A stretch of 64,000 bases of DNA, from the NCBI RefSeq assembly GCF_024172125.1, contig NZ_JAMZEA010000019.1, positions 1 to 64,000 on the forward strand. The letters run 5' to 3'. This document shows, in pieces, positions 43,466 to 50,305 of the stretch; the first letter of the stretch is position 1, and each line of letters starts with the position of its first letter. The position numbers were made by a program, and so were the translations under genes. The notes below the pieces were generated by a model. It worked only from the letters and a program-made list of their open reading frames with translations, was not told the origin of the DNA and searched no databases. This DNA is from Actinomadura rupiterrae. GTDB lineage: Bacteria; Actinomycetota; Actinomycetes; Streptosporangiales; Streptosporangiaceae.

Positions 43466-44008
43466 TTGGGGACGCGGGAGATAGAGGTCAAGTACCGCGT
43501 GATCGATCCGGACGCACTGGAGCGAGCGCTGGTCGCACGTGACGTTGCGCTATCGACTCCTGTCCGTCAGGACGACCAGGCGTATGCGCCATCCTGGTGG
43601 GACTACGGGCAGTCCAAGGTCGGGGTCCCCTTCGCCCGGCTTCGGACCGTGGCCGATGTTCACCTGTTCACCGTCAAGACGCCGCGGGACAATGAGATGG
43701 ATTGCGCGGAGGCCGAGTCCTTGGTGGACGACCGCGACCAGATGCATCAGGCCTTGCTGCAGATGGGGTTCCGGCCCACGGTCCGTATCGTCAAGCAACG
43801 TCGGTCCGGAACGGTCGGGGAGCTGTCGCTGTGCTTGGACGAAGTGCAGGACCTGGGGCCGTTTCTGGAGATCGAGGCCGTCGTACCGGACGGTGAACCA
43901 GGAGTCGACACGCAGACCGAACTCGACGCCTGGGCGCGTGGCCTGGGCGTGAAACTCGACCGGGTCACCGAGACCTACGACTCGCTCGTCCGCGCCGCAG
44001 CTCGTTGA
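43466..44008 (+). CDS. CYTH domain protein (CyaB/triphosphatase-like)
   Basis: Tunnel-fold protein of 180 residues with the ExExK metal/triphosphate motif EIEVK at 5-9 and further charged strands (KTPRDNEMD, RIVKQRRSG, LCLDEVQDLGPFLEIE). CYTH proteins are class IV adenylate cyclases or triphosphate hydrolases. TTG 43466 is the start, with GGGAG 6 nt upstream and the motif just after it. It is convergent with the EEP-like gene (7 bp gap). Its closest type is the CyaB group, but cyclase activity is not shown. Confidence 0.87.
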   Translation: MGTREIEVKYRVIDPDALERALVARDVALSTPVRQDDQAYAPSWWDYGQSKVGVPFARLRTVADVHLFTVKTPRDNEMDCAEAESLVDDRDQMHQALLQMGFRPTVRIVKQRRSGTVGELSLCLDEVQDLGPFLEIEAVVPDGEPGVDTQTELDAWARGLGVKLDRVTETYDSLVRAAAR

Positions 44009-44015
44009 GTCCCGG

Positions 44016-44810
44016 CTAGAACAGCGCGCCGCTGGTTGCCGGGTCGCTGGTGCTCAACAGCGTGGGCGTGACGTCAAGGGACAGCGTCAGCGCGGCGTGG
44101 TCGGTCAGCTGGTCCAGGCGGATCTGGTGGAGGTACTCGCATCCGCGGATGCGTTCGGCGAGGGCCGCCCCGGCGTGGAGGTAGTCGTACCGGTAGCCGT
44201 CTCCGGTCCGTCCGATCCACGAATGCGGCTGCGCGCCCGGATGCAGGTGCGTGTGGGTGTCGGTGTAACCGGCGGCCTCCAGGGTTTCGAGCAAGTTGTA
44301 CTCGAACTGCAGGAATCCGCGGTGCCGGGGCTGGTGGTCGCGGCCGATGACGTTGTAGTCCCCTCCGACCAGCGTGTGCGCGGCGACCTCGGCCGGGAGC
44401 GCCCCCAGGGTGGCCAGGAATGAGGTGATGAACTGCTGTTTGCGTGCGGTCCTGTTCTCCGTGCGGTCGCGGCTGGGGACATACACCGCGACGACGAAGA
44501 CCGGCGGGTCGGTGTCGAGCAGGCAGACGGCGACGCGGCCGGGAATCGAGATGCCCGGAACCCTCGGCGTCCCGTTCTCCGCGATCTTGACTCGGCTCAC
44601 CACCGCAGCACCCCTGTCGCGTTCGTCGGGGGACTTCACGACGGCGTATCCGGCGGCTCGGAATTGGTCCAGGAGGTAGGTCGTGCCCGGCCCGGCGCTG
44701 GTCTCAGTGAGAACGAAGACCTCTTCGGGTCGTCCGGCGAGCCATTGGAGAAGGGCCTCGGCGCGGGGTCTGGCTGCCGCGCCGAGGTTGACGGTCAGAA
44801 CTTGGAGCAC
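44016..44810 (-). CDS. Endonuclease/exonuclease/phosphatase (EEP) family protein
   Basis: Protein of 264 residues with the EEP fold: Asn in LTVNLGAA (strand 1), Glu in LTETSAG, GGDYNV (Asp/Asn pair) and the catalytic DHAAL near the C-terminus; RYDYLHAG resembles the exonuclease III product site. Mg-dependent phosphodiester or phosphate hydrolysis is expected, on DNA, RNA or a nucleotide. GTG 44810 overlaps the kinase-like gene by 16 bp, so it is in the same operon as the kinase and the radical SAM gene. Confidence 0.83.
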   Translation of the reverse strand: MLQVLTVNLGAAARPRAEALLQWLAGRPEEVFVLTETSAGPGTTYLLDQFRAAGYAVVKSPDERDRGAAVVSRVKIAENGTPRVPGISIPGRVAVCLLDTDPPVFVVAVYVPSRDRTENRTARKQQFITSFLATLGALPAEVAAHTLVGGDYNVIGRDHQPRHRGFLQFEYNLLETLEAAGYTDTHTHLHPGAQPHSWIGRTGDGYRYDYLHAGAALAERIRGCEYLHQIRLDQLTDHAALTLSLDVTPTLLSTSDPATSGALF

Positions 44811-45427
44811 GTCCAGATGTTCCTCTCGTGTGGGTGGAGAAGCTCGATGCGGCTGAGCATCGCTGTGACGACCTGTTCGGGGCCCAGTCCGCGGCAGTCG
44901 ACGCGGGCCTGCCGCCAGCCGCGCCGTCCCAGGAACTCATACGCCCTGCCGTAGAGCTCCAGCTCCCGGGCGGGTGAGCCGAGGCGCTCCAGCCTGCTGC
45001 GCGTGCTGCGTTCCTTCAACCTCGACACCAGGACGTCGGGGTCGTCCTCCAGGTAGAACGTGACGGACGGCCGCAGAGCAGCAGTGTTGTAGCGCCAGAT
45101 CTCGTTGAGCGTCAGGCCGTCCAGGCGTTGCAGCACAAGCGAGGAGGGCAGGTAGCGGTCGCTGACGACCACCGCCCCTGCCGACAGCGCCGGTTGGATC
45201 TCGCGCACGACGTGCGCTGCGCGGTCGGCCGCGACCGCAAGTGCCAGCGCTCGGGCGGGCAGCTCGCCCTCGCAGGAGCGGATGAGCCGGCCCCACGCGG
45301 TCGGGGTCGGTTCGGAAGTCGGGCGGACGTCGCAGCCGCAGATGGTGAGGCGGTCGGCCAGCAGCCTGGCCGTTGTGGTCTTGCCGACGCCGTTGGGCCC
45401 TTCGACGACCACGAACAATCCGTTCAT
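44795..45427 (-). CDS. Thymidylate-kinase-like nucleotide kinase
   Basis: P-loop kinase of 210 residues. Walker A GPNGVGKTTT (10-19), the DRY motif SDRYLPSSLVLQRLDG and the LID-like RLKERSTRSRLERLG fit dTMP kinase. The canonical YQ after the DRY motif is replaced by LQ, so nucleotide preference may differ. ATG 45427 overlaps the radical SAM stop (ATGA). It is probably an accessory paralogue rather than the housekeeping enzyme because it is coupled to a radical SAM gene and an EEP gene. Confidence 0.83.
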   Translation of the reverse strand: MNGLFVVVEGPNGVGKTTTARLLADRLTICGCDVRPTSEPTPTAWGRLIRSCEGELPARALALAVAADRAAHVVREIQPALSAGAVVVSDRYLPSSLVLQRLDGLTLNEIWRYNTAALRPSVTFYLEDDPDVLVSRLKERSTRSRLERLGSPARELELYGRAYEFLGRRGWRQARVDCRGLGPEQVVTAMLSRIELLHPHERNIWTCSKF

Positions 45428-46521
45428 GCCGGTCGCCATCCGATCTGCAGCAGCGGCGTGGTCTTGGGACACTGCTCGGTGTCGACCTCGCCGATGCGTT
45501 CACCGCGCGCCACCAACGCGGCGGGGCAGCCTTTCCCGCAGGTGCTGTCGAGTCCGCACGAGCCGCAGGTGGGGTTGTGGCCCATCGTCAGGTGCCCGGC
45601 CAGGTCGTACCCGGCCAGGGCGTCGGCGATCGGTTCCTTGAGGATGTTGCCGACCAGGAAGTCGGTGTCGGCGTAGCGGGACTGCGGGGTCCGCGCGGCG
45701 AACACCAGGTAGGGGCAGACCGCCGTCGCGCCGTCGGCGAAGACGTAGATCAGCTTTCCGGCGTCGCAGCCCGCCAGCGGCTTGTCCTGGTTCGGGAACC
45801 GGATATGCACCAGCTCCACACCATGGCCCGCGAACCGCTCGGTGACCGCCCGGATCGTCCGCATCGCCTCGGCCGGTGCCGCCAGCTTTCCCTTGGACCT
45901 CACGCCGCGACCGAACGACGACAGCGGATTCATCAGGACATACTCGGCTCCGACCTCCACCGCAAAGGCGCACAGGTCGGCGAACTCCTCAGCGTCGGTG
46001 AGCGCGTTCGGGGTCGACAGCAGCCCCTGCAGCAGGCCGGCAGCAGCCAGCCTCCGGGTGGTCTCCACCGTGACGTCGAACGAAGCGACGCTCCCGCGGA
46101 ACCTTCCATGCGAGGCCGATCTGAAGCCGTCCAGACTGACATTGACGTGAACACCGCCGAGCGCGACCAGTTCGGCGATCTGCTCGTCGGTGGTCTGGGT
46201 GGCGTTGGTTCAGATCCCGACCGAGATTCCGACGTCATTGACGGCGCGGCAGATCGCTACCAGGTCAGGGTGGACGAACGGCTCACCCCCGGTGACAGTG
46301 ATCCTCTCCACCCCGGCTTCCCGCAGGCGCGGCAGGACGACCTCGGCGAAAGCGTCCAGCGAGATGTCCACACCCGTCCTAGTCGAGGACACAAAGCAGT
46401 GGGCGCAGTGGAGATTGCAGCGTTCGGTGATCTGAACAAGCGCCTTGCGCTCGCCATCACCGACCGAAGTACGGAAGAAGCACGAACTGGCATGCGTATC
46501 AACGATCAAAGAACGTCTCAT
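45424..46521 (-). pseudogene. Radical SAM/SPASM protein interrupted by an in-frame TGA
   Basis: From ATG 46521 (preceded by GGAGG) the frame encodes MRRSLIVDTH..., the radical SAM cluster CNLHCAHC (Cys35, 39, 42) and TGGEP (77-81). At codon 104 (46212-46210) a TGA interrupts VGI-TGA-TNATQTT. The same frame then reads on without any other stop to 45424, including VNVSLDGFRSASHGRFRGS and a C-terminal SPASM-type cluster site CGSCGLDSTCGKGC (319-332). Radical SAM relatives often have Cys at this place (ICTNA). Options are a nonsense mutation, a base error, readthrough or, less likely, selenocysteine. The intact protein would be about 365 residues, typical of peptide-modifying SPASM enzymes. Confidence 0.85.
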
Positions 46522-46616
46522 CTGGGGCCTCCAGCCTGTTCGGCCAGCGCAGCAGCGGCTTCGGCCGCGATAGCGACCTCTCGTCCCCGCGCTCGCCGGC
46601 ACGGCGACCTGCTCTT

Positions 46617-46865
46617 CTAGCGGAAGCCGGCGCGGGTAGCCGCCACGCGGGCCATCGTCGCGCGGATTCTCTCGACCATGCAGGAAACGGCGAGCTGCTC
46701 AGACGTGGCTGTGGCGACCTGAACCCGGCATCCCGGAGCCCTCATGCCATCGGTGACCTCATAGTGTGGTGCGGCCGTCCACGAGTCGTCGGTGCATTGC
46801 AGGGCGAACTGCCGAATGCTGAGCTCGTCCTGATCGACAGCGTTGGGGGGCGATGCGTTGAGCAT
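46617..46865 (-). CDS. Small orphan protein upstream of the radical SAM gene
   Basis: Open frame of 82 residues ending 95 bp before the radical SAM ATG, same strand. It has about 75% G/C at third positions, consistent with coding. Sequence features: polar N-terminus, three Cys (in LQCTD, PGCRV, SCMVE), and a basic C-terminal helix (VERIRATMARVAATRAGFR). No family is recognised. No clear ribosome binding site precedes ATG 46865. It could be the substrate peptide or an accessory protein of the radical SAM enzyme; a chance ORF is not excluded. Confidence 0.45.
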   Translation of the reverse strand: MLNASPPNAVDQDELSIRQFALQCTDDSWTAAPHYEVTDGMRAPGCRVQVATATSEQLAVSCMVERIRATMARVAATRAGFR

Positions 46866-46924
46866 GGACCGAAGGTAGGCGGGTCAAGTCGACGATCCCC
46901 ACGAGCTTGCCGATGTTTGCCAGA

Positions 46925-47749
46925 TCAGGCGTGGTTTGCCGCGTCGGTGAGAATGCGGCGGGCAAAGCCGCCGTACCGTGCCTGTTGGCTGAGCAGGTCG
47001 AACTTGCGCCGGTAGGCGTTGATCTCGTGGGGCTCGGTGAACGGCAGGTCTGCCGTCACGGTCTCGACCATGACGGCTCGGTCGAAGACCGCGAATGAGT
47101 GTTCAGGGAGCACGCCGCGTTCGGCGCGCGCAGGGATGATGCCCAGGCTGACGTTGGGCAGTGACTTCAATGCCAGGAGGCGGTCGATCTGCCCTGCGAG
47201 CACGCCTGGACCCACGACCGTCATCAATGCCTGCTCTTCGATGAGGAACGCCCAGGTCTTGCCGACCGCGTACAGCACGTGCTGGCGGTTCAGGCGCGTC
47301 CGGATCGTCGACTCGATGTCGGAGATCTGGAGCTCGTTGGCCGCAAGCGTCAGGACGGCCCGTGCGTAGGCAGCGGTCTGGAGCAGCCCAGGAATGACCC
47401 ACTGCTCGTACCACAGCGTCTGGGTGGCCGCTTCCTCAAGCTCGCCCCAGGCCACCTGACCACGGTTGATCCGGGCTCGGACGAGAGCGCGGTGCTCGTC
47501 CCACTGGTCTTGGATCGCGCGGAGGCCAGCCAGGAGATCCGGGAGCTGGGGCAGGGAACCGGTCAGGCGGCACCATTGCCGCAGGTCCGCTTCGGACGGG
47601 GCGCGTCGGGCGCGTTCGAAGCGGGAGACCTTCGACTCTGCCCATCCGGCCGCACGTGCAAGGTCCCGCCCGGTGAGCCCCGCATCCTTGCGGAACTCAC
47701 GCAGGCGGGCTCCGAACACCACGCGGGCTTGCTGAACCGGGGAGGTCAC
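46925..47749 (-). CDS. Scr1-family XRE regulator (DUF5753)
   Basis: Regulator of 274 residues with a helix-turn-helix (about 10-65; LREFRKDAGLTGRDLARAAG, WAESKVSRFERAR) and a C-terminal DUF5753 domain (about 95-270; QWVIPGLLQTAAYARAVL). Scr1-like proteins usually pair with a DUF397 protein; none is directly adjacent on this strand, where the DUF6879 gene lies 7 bp upstream instead. It is the last gene of a three-gene minus-strand operon starting at 48546. Confidence 0.88.
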   Translation of the reverse strand: MTSPVQQARVVFGARLREFRKDAGLTGRDLARAAGWAESKVSRFERARRAPSEADLRQWCRLTGSLPQLPDLLAGLRAIQDQWDEHRALVRARINRGQVAWGELEEAATQTLWYEQWVIPGLLQTAAYARAVLTLAANELQISDIESTIRTRLNRQHVLYAVGKTWAFLIEEQALMTVVGPGVLAGQIDRLLALKSLPNVSLGIIPARAERGVLPEHSFAVFDRAVMVETVTADLPFTEPHEINAYRRKFDLLSQQARYGGFARRILTDAANHA

Positions 47750-47756
47750 CTGCTCA

Positions 47757-48290
47757 TCACCGGAGTGGGCTGTAGTCCTTGTGGGGAACGGCTCGCTCCC
47801 AGACCGCGTCGAACGCCCTCACACACAAGGCGACCGCCGAGGCATCGCGGGACACTTCGTTCGCCGACCACTGGCCCTTGCCGGAAAAGTGGTTCCACAC
47901 CACTGTGGTGTCGTCGATCAGCCAGAAGTCGTTGCCCGGCAGGCACAGGTCCGATGCCCGGCGGCGAGGCAGCCAGCGAACGTCCTCACCGGCGAGGATG
48001 TTCCCGCTGGTGATCTCCCACTCGTAGGCGATGTAGTCGGTGACAGGTTCAGACACGATTCGCGCTCGGCGCACCCCACGGCCGGTGGAGCTGAGCGGAG
48101 CGAGCAGATCTATCCAGTCCTGCCACCATTCCCGCAGTTCAGCGGAGTTCGGTGGCGTGTCGCGCTTCCAGCGGGCAAACATGTCGTCCTCGTCGTCGAC
48201 GGCGTAGACGTCGCGCATCTCCAGATGAGCGACCGACCGTTCGCATCCGGTCAGTAGCGCTGTCCACTCGTCAGGGCTGAGCAGTGCCAC
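47757..48290 (-). CDS. DUF6879 family protein
   Basis: Protein of 177 residues of the DUF6879 family, common beside Scr1-type regulators in actinomycetes. Conserved blocks: YAVDDEDDMFARWKRDT, ARIVSEPVTDYIAYEWEI, EDVRWLPRRRASDL, FWLIDDTTVVWNHFSGKGQW. No catalytic motif or signal peptide is apparent. GTG 48290 is chosen because GGGGAGG lies 6 nt upstream and the family alignment starts near it; it overlaps the upstream gene by 20 bp. Function unknown, probably part of a regulatory cassette. Confidence 0.82.
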   Translation of the reverse strand: MALLSPDEWTALLTGCERSVAHLEMRDVYAVDDEDDMFARWKRDTPPNSAELREWWQDWIDLLAPLSSTGRGVRRARIVSEPVTDYIAYEWEITSGNILAGEDVRWLPRRRASDLCLPGNDFWLIDDTTVVWNHFSGKGQWSANEVSRDASAVALCVRAFDAVWERAVPHKDYSPLR

Positions 48291-48546
48291 CGGAATCCTC
48301 CCCGTCGAGTTTCCGCGCGGTGCTCTCACGCTCGGCGAGCGCCTGGCGAAGGAACTCGACGGGCAGTGCCTTCATCAGTTCGGCGGGGACTTCGACGACG
48401 GTCTCGTGCGCGGGGATGTCGAGGGCGCTCAGAGCTTCGGGGTCGCTGAGACGCCAGCCCTGGACGACGAATGTCCCACGGTCGCTGGCAAGGAGCATTG
48501 GGCAGCCGGTCTTGCCGCTCTCGGTACCAAGGTGGGTGAGCTTCAC
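48271..48546 (-). CDS. Small conserved-type hypothetical protein
   Basis: Protein of 91 residues (MKLTHLGTESGKTGCPMLLA; FVVQGWRLSDPEALSALDIP; VEVPAELMKALPVEFLRQAL), charged at the C-terminus. Proteins of this type occur directly upstream of DUF6879 genes. It has a good ribosome binding site (AAGGAG) and a predicted promoter. No membrane segment or known motif; function unknown. Confidence 0.72.
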   Translation of the reverse strand: MKLTHLGTESGKTGCPMLLASDRGTFVVQGWRLSDPEALSALDIPAHETVVEVPAELMKALPVEFLRQALAERESTARKLDGEDSGGTAQP

Positions 48547-48583
48547 TGGGGCTCCTTGGTCGCCGGAGTTTGCCAGCCCGAGG

Positions 48584-48613
48584 ATTGTCCGCCGGACCGT
48601 CTGGTCGGGTCAA
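48584..48613 (-). promoter_or_regulatory. Predicted promoter of the DUF6879/XRE operon
   Basis: On the minus strand TTGACC (48613-48608) is separated by 18 bp from GACAAT (48589-48584). The predicted start near 48577 gives a leader of about 30 nt with AAGGAG before ATG 48546. Confidence 0.5.
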
Positions 48614-48653
48614 GGGTGAAGCGAGGGCACAGCGCGTGCAGTGGCGCGTCACA

Positions 48654-49103
48654 TCAAGGCATGCCCAGCGCCCGCTCGAACCAGACCGTCGAACCGGCCT
48701 GCTCGGCGTTGGCGATGACGCCCCAGCGCGTGGAAATCTGGTCGACCATCATCAGGCCCCGTCCAGAGACATCGTCGAGCGACGCTTCGCCCAGTCGGGG
48801 CCTGTTGGTGTCGTGCCCTTCGTCGCGCACCGAGACGCGCAGCACGCGACCTTCGAGCAGGCAGACCGACACGCGCACCAGGCCCTGTTCACCGGATCGG
48901 GTGTGGCGGATCGCGTTGGCGATCAGCTCATCAGCAAGGAGGACCGTCTCCGCCGCGATCTCCGAATCCTCTCCGAGCAGTTCGGCAAGCTTGTCGGCGA
49001 GGTGCCTGCGAACGCGGCCGACGATCGACTCGGCTCCCGGAACGTCGATCTCTGCGATCTTGTGAAGCACGGCGGGCTCATCGCTGCGAGCGTGAGTATT
49101 CAT
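48654..49103 (-). CDS. Anti-sigma-type ATP-binding protein (HATPase_c_2)
   Basis: Protein of 149 residues with a GHKL ATPase fold of the RsbW/SpoIIAB type: N-box ELIANAIRHT, G1 box VSVRDEGHD and G2 box GRGLMMVDQIS. Such proteins bind sigma factors or anti-anti-sigma factors in actinomycetes and are often next to Scr1/DUF397 genes. It is divergent from the XRE gene at 49234. Its target is unknown. Confidence 0.86.
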   Translation of the reverse strand: MNTHARSDEPAVLHKIAEIDVPGAESIVGRVRRHLADKLAELLGEDSEIAAETVLLADELIANAIRHTRSGEQGLVRVSVCLLEGRVLRVSVRDEGHDTNRPRLGEASLDDVSGRGLMMVDQISTRWGVIANAEQAGSTVWFERALGMP

Positions 49104-49148
49104 TCGATCACTCTCCGAGACGAGGCTTCACAGCATGCGCCATTTCCA

Positions 49149-49172
49149 TGCATGATCACAATGACTCATGCA
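49149..49172. promoter_or_regulatory. Inverted repeat TGCATGA-N10-TCATGCA
   Basis: A 24-bp dyad with perfect 7-bp arms in the AT-rich divergent region between the anti-sigma-type and XRE genes. It could be the operator for the XRE regulator. Further CATGC copies lie to the left. Confidence 0.5.
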
Positions 49173-49233
49173 AGATCTATTAAGTTGAAGCAGACAGGTC
49201 GAGCATGGGTCATCAGCCTGAGAGAATGACTTC

Positions 49234-50082
49234 ATGGCCACTCTCCGCCACCGAAAACGCCTCGGCGACGACCTCGCCGGGCTCCGCCGAGAGTCAGGGA
49301 TGTCCCAACGCGAAGTCGCCGAGCGGCTCGGCCGCGGCTGGCACCAGTCCCGCGTCGCCCGTCTCGAAGCGGGGAAGCAGCAGCGCGACCTGGGCGAACC
49401 TGTCACGCAGCTCCTCGACCTTTATGACGTGCAGGGCGAGGAACGCGTCAGGCTGCTTCGCCTGGCCCAACCGTCTACCCACGCCGGATGGTGGACCGCC
49501 TACAACGACGTGTTCCATTCGTCCTCATACGTGCCGCTGGAGGACGAAGCCCGCCTGATCCGGTCATGGCAGGACGCCGTCATTCCGGGCCTGTTGCAGA
49601 CCGAGGCGTACGCCCGCGCACTCATCGGCGTCGTCGCCGACCTCCGCGGCGAAACCAGCCTCGTACAGCGTCGCGTCGAGGCGCGAATGCTGCGGCGCAC
49701 GCTCCTGCAGCGCGAACACCCGCCGCACCTGCACGCCGTCATCGACGAGGCCGTCCTACACCGCCAGGTGGGAGGCCCGGCGGCCATGCAGGATCAGCTC
49801 ATCCACCTTGAGGCCATGGCGCGCCGCCCCAACGTCACCATTCAGCTCATGCCGTACGACGTCGGCGCCCACCCTGGCACCGAAGGCCGCTTCGTCATCC
49901 TGTCGTTCGACGCCGACAGCCCGGACATCCCCTTCATCGAGTCCCAGGCCGGAAGCGTCTACCTCGAAGCAGCCGACGAGATCCAGCGACTCAACCTGAC
50001 CTGGGAACGCGTGACCGCCGCAGCCCTCTCCGTCGACGACAGCTTGGAAGTGCTGGTCAGACTCGCAAAGGACGACAGATGA
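49234..50082 (+). CDS. Scr1-family XRE regulator (DUF5753)
   Basis: Regulator of 282 residues: helix-turn-helix at about 10-65 (LAGLRRESGMSQREVAERLG) and DUF5753 at about 95-280 (DAVIPGLLQTEAYARALIGV; RRPNVTIQLMPYDVGAHPG). Its stop overlaps the DUF397 ATG (50079-50082), the classical Scr1/Scr2-type pair where the small partner modulates the regulator. Homologous pairs affect development and secondary metabolism in Streptomyces; here the position beside an NRPS locus is suggestive only. Confidence 0.9.
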   Translation: MATLRHRKRLGDDLAGLRRESGMSQREVAERLGRGWHQSRVARLEAGKQQRDLGEPVTQLLDLYDVQGEERVRLLRLAQPSTHAGWWTAYNDVFHSSSYVPLEDEARLIRSWQDAVIPGLLQTEAYARALIGVVADLRGETSLVQRRVEARMLRRTLLQREHPPHLHAVIDEAVLHRQVGGPAAMQDQLIHLEAMARRPNVTIQLMPYDVGAHPGTEGRFVILSFDADSPDIPFIESQAGSVYLEAADEIQRLNLTWERVTAAALSVDDSLEVLVRLAKDDR

Positions 50083-50264
50083 ACAACATTCCCCTTTGGC
50101 GCAAGAGCAGCTACTCCGCTGGAGGCGGTGACGACTGCGTCGAGGTAGCAGACCTTGGAAGAGCGATCGGCCTGCGCGACTCCAAGGACCCACACGGACC
50201 TGATCTGCGCATGTCCCGGAACGCCTGGGCCGAACTACTGCGCACTGTGTCGGCCATTGGCTGA
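50079..50264 (+). CDS. DUF397 domain-containing protein
   Basis: Protein of 61 residues, full-length for DUF397. WRKSSYSAGGGDDCVEVAD and GLRDSKDPHGPDLRMSRNAW are the family hallmarks. It is translationally coupled to the XRE regulator and probably binds it as an antagonist. Confidence 0.92.
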   Translation: MNNIPLWRKSSYSAGGGDDCVEVADLGRAIGLRDSKDPHGPDLRMSRNAWAELLRTVSAIG

Positions 50265-50305
50265 CACCGCCCCTTTTCGCATGTGGCCGCAGAGGTGGTT
50301 GGGGC

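Noticed and set aside
46210..46250. Selenocysteine insertion at the radical SAM TGA
   Set aside because: No stem-loop of the bacterial SECIS type could be drawn just 3' of the TGA and no Sec genes are in the window. Kept only as an unlikely option.
46759..46965. Alternative 68-codon minus-strand ORF overlapping the small ORF upstream of the radical SAM gene
   Set aside because: It overlaps the end of the XRE regulator, becomes Arg/His-rich and has poorer codon usage than the 46617-46865 frame.
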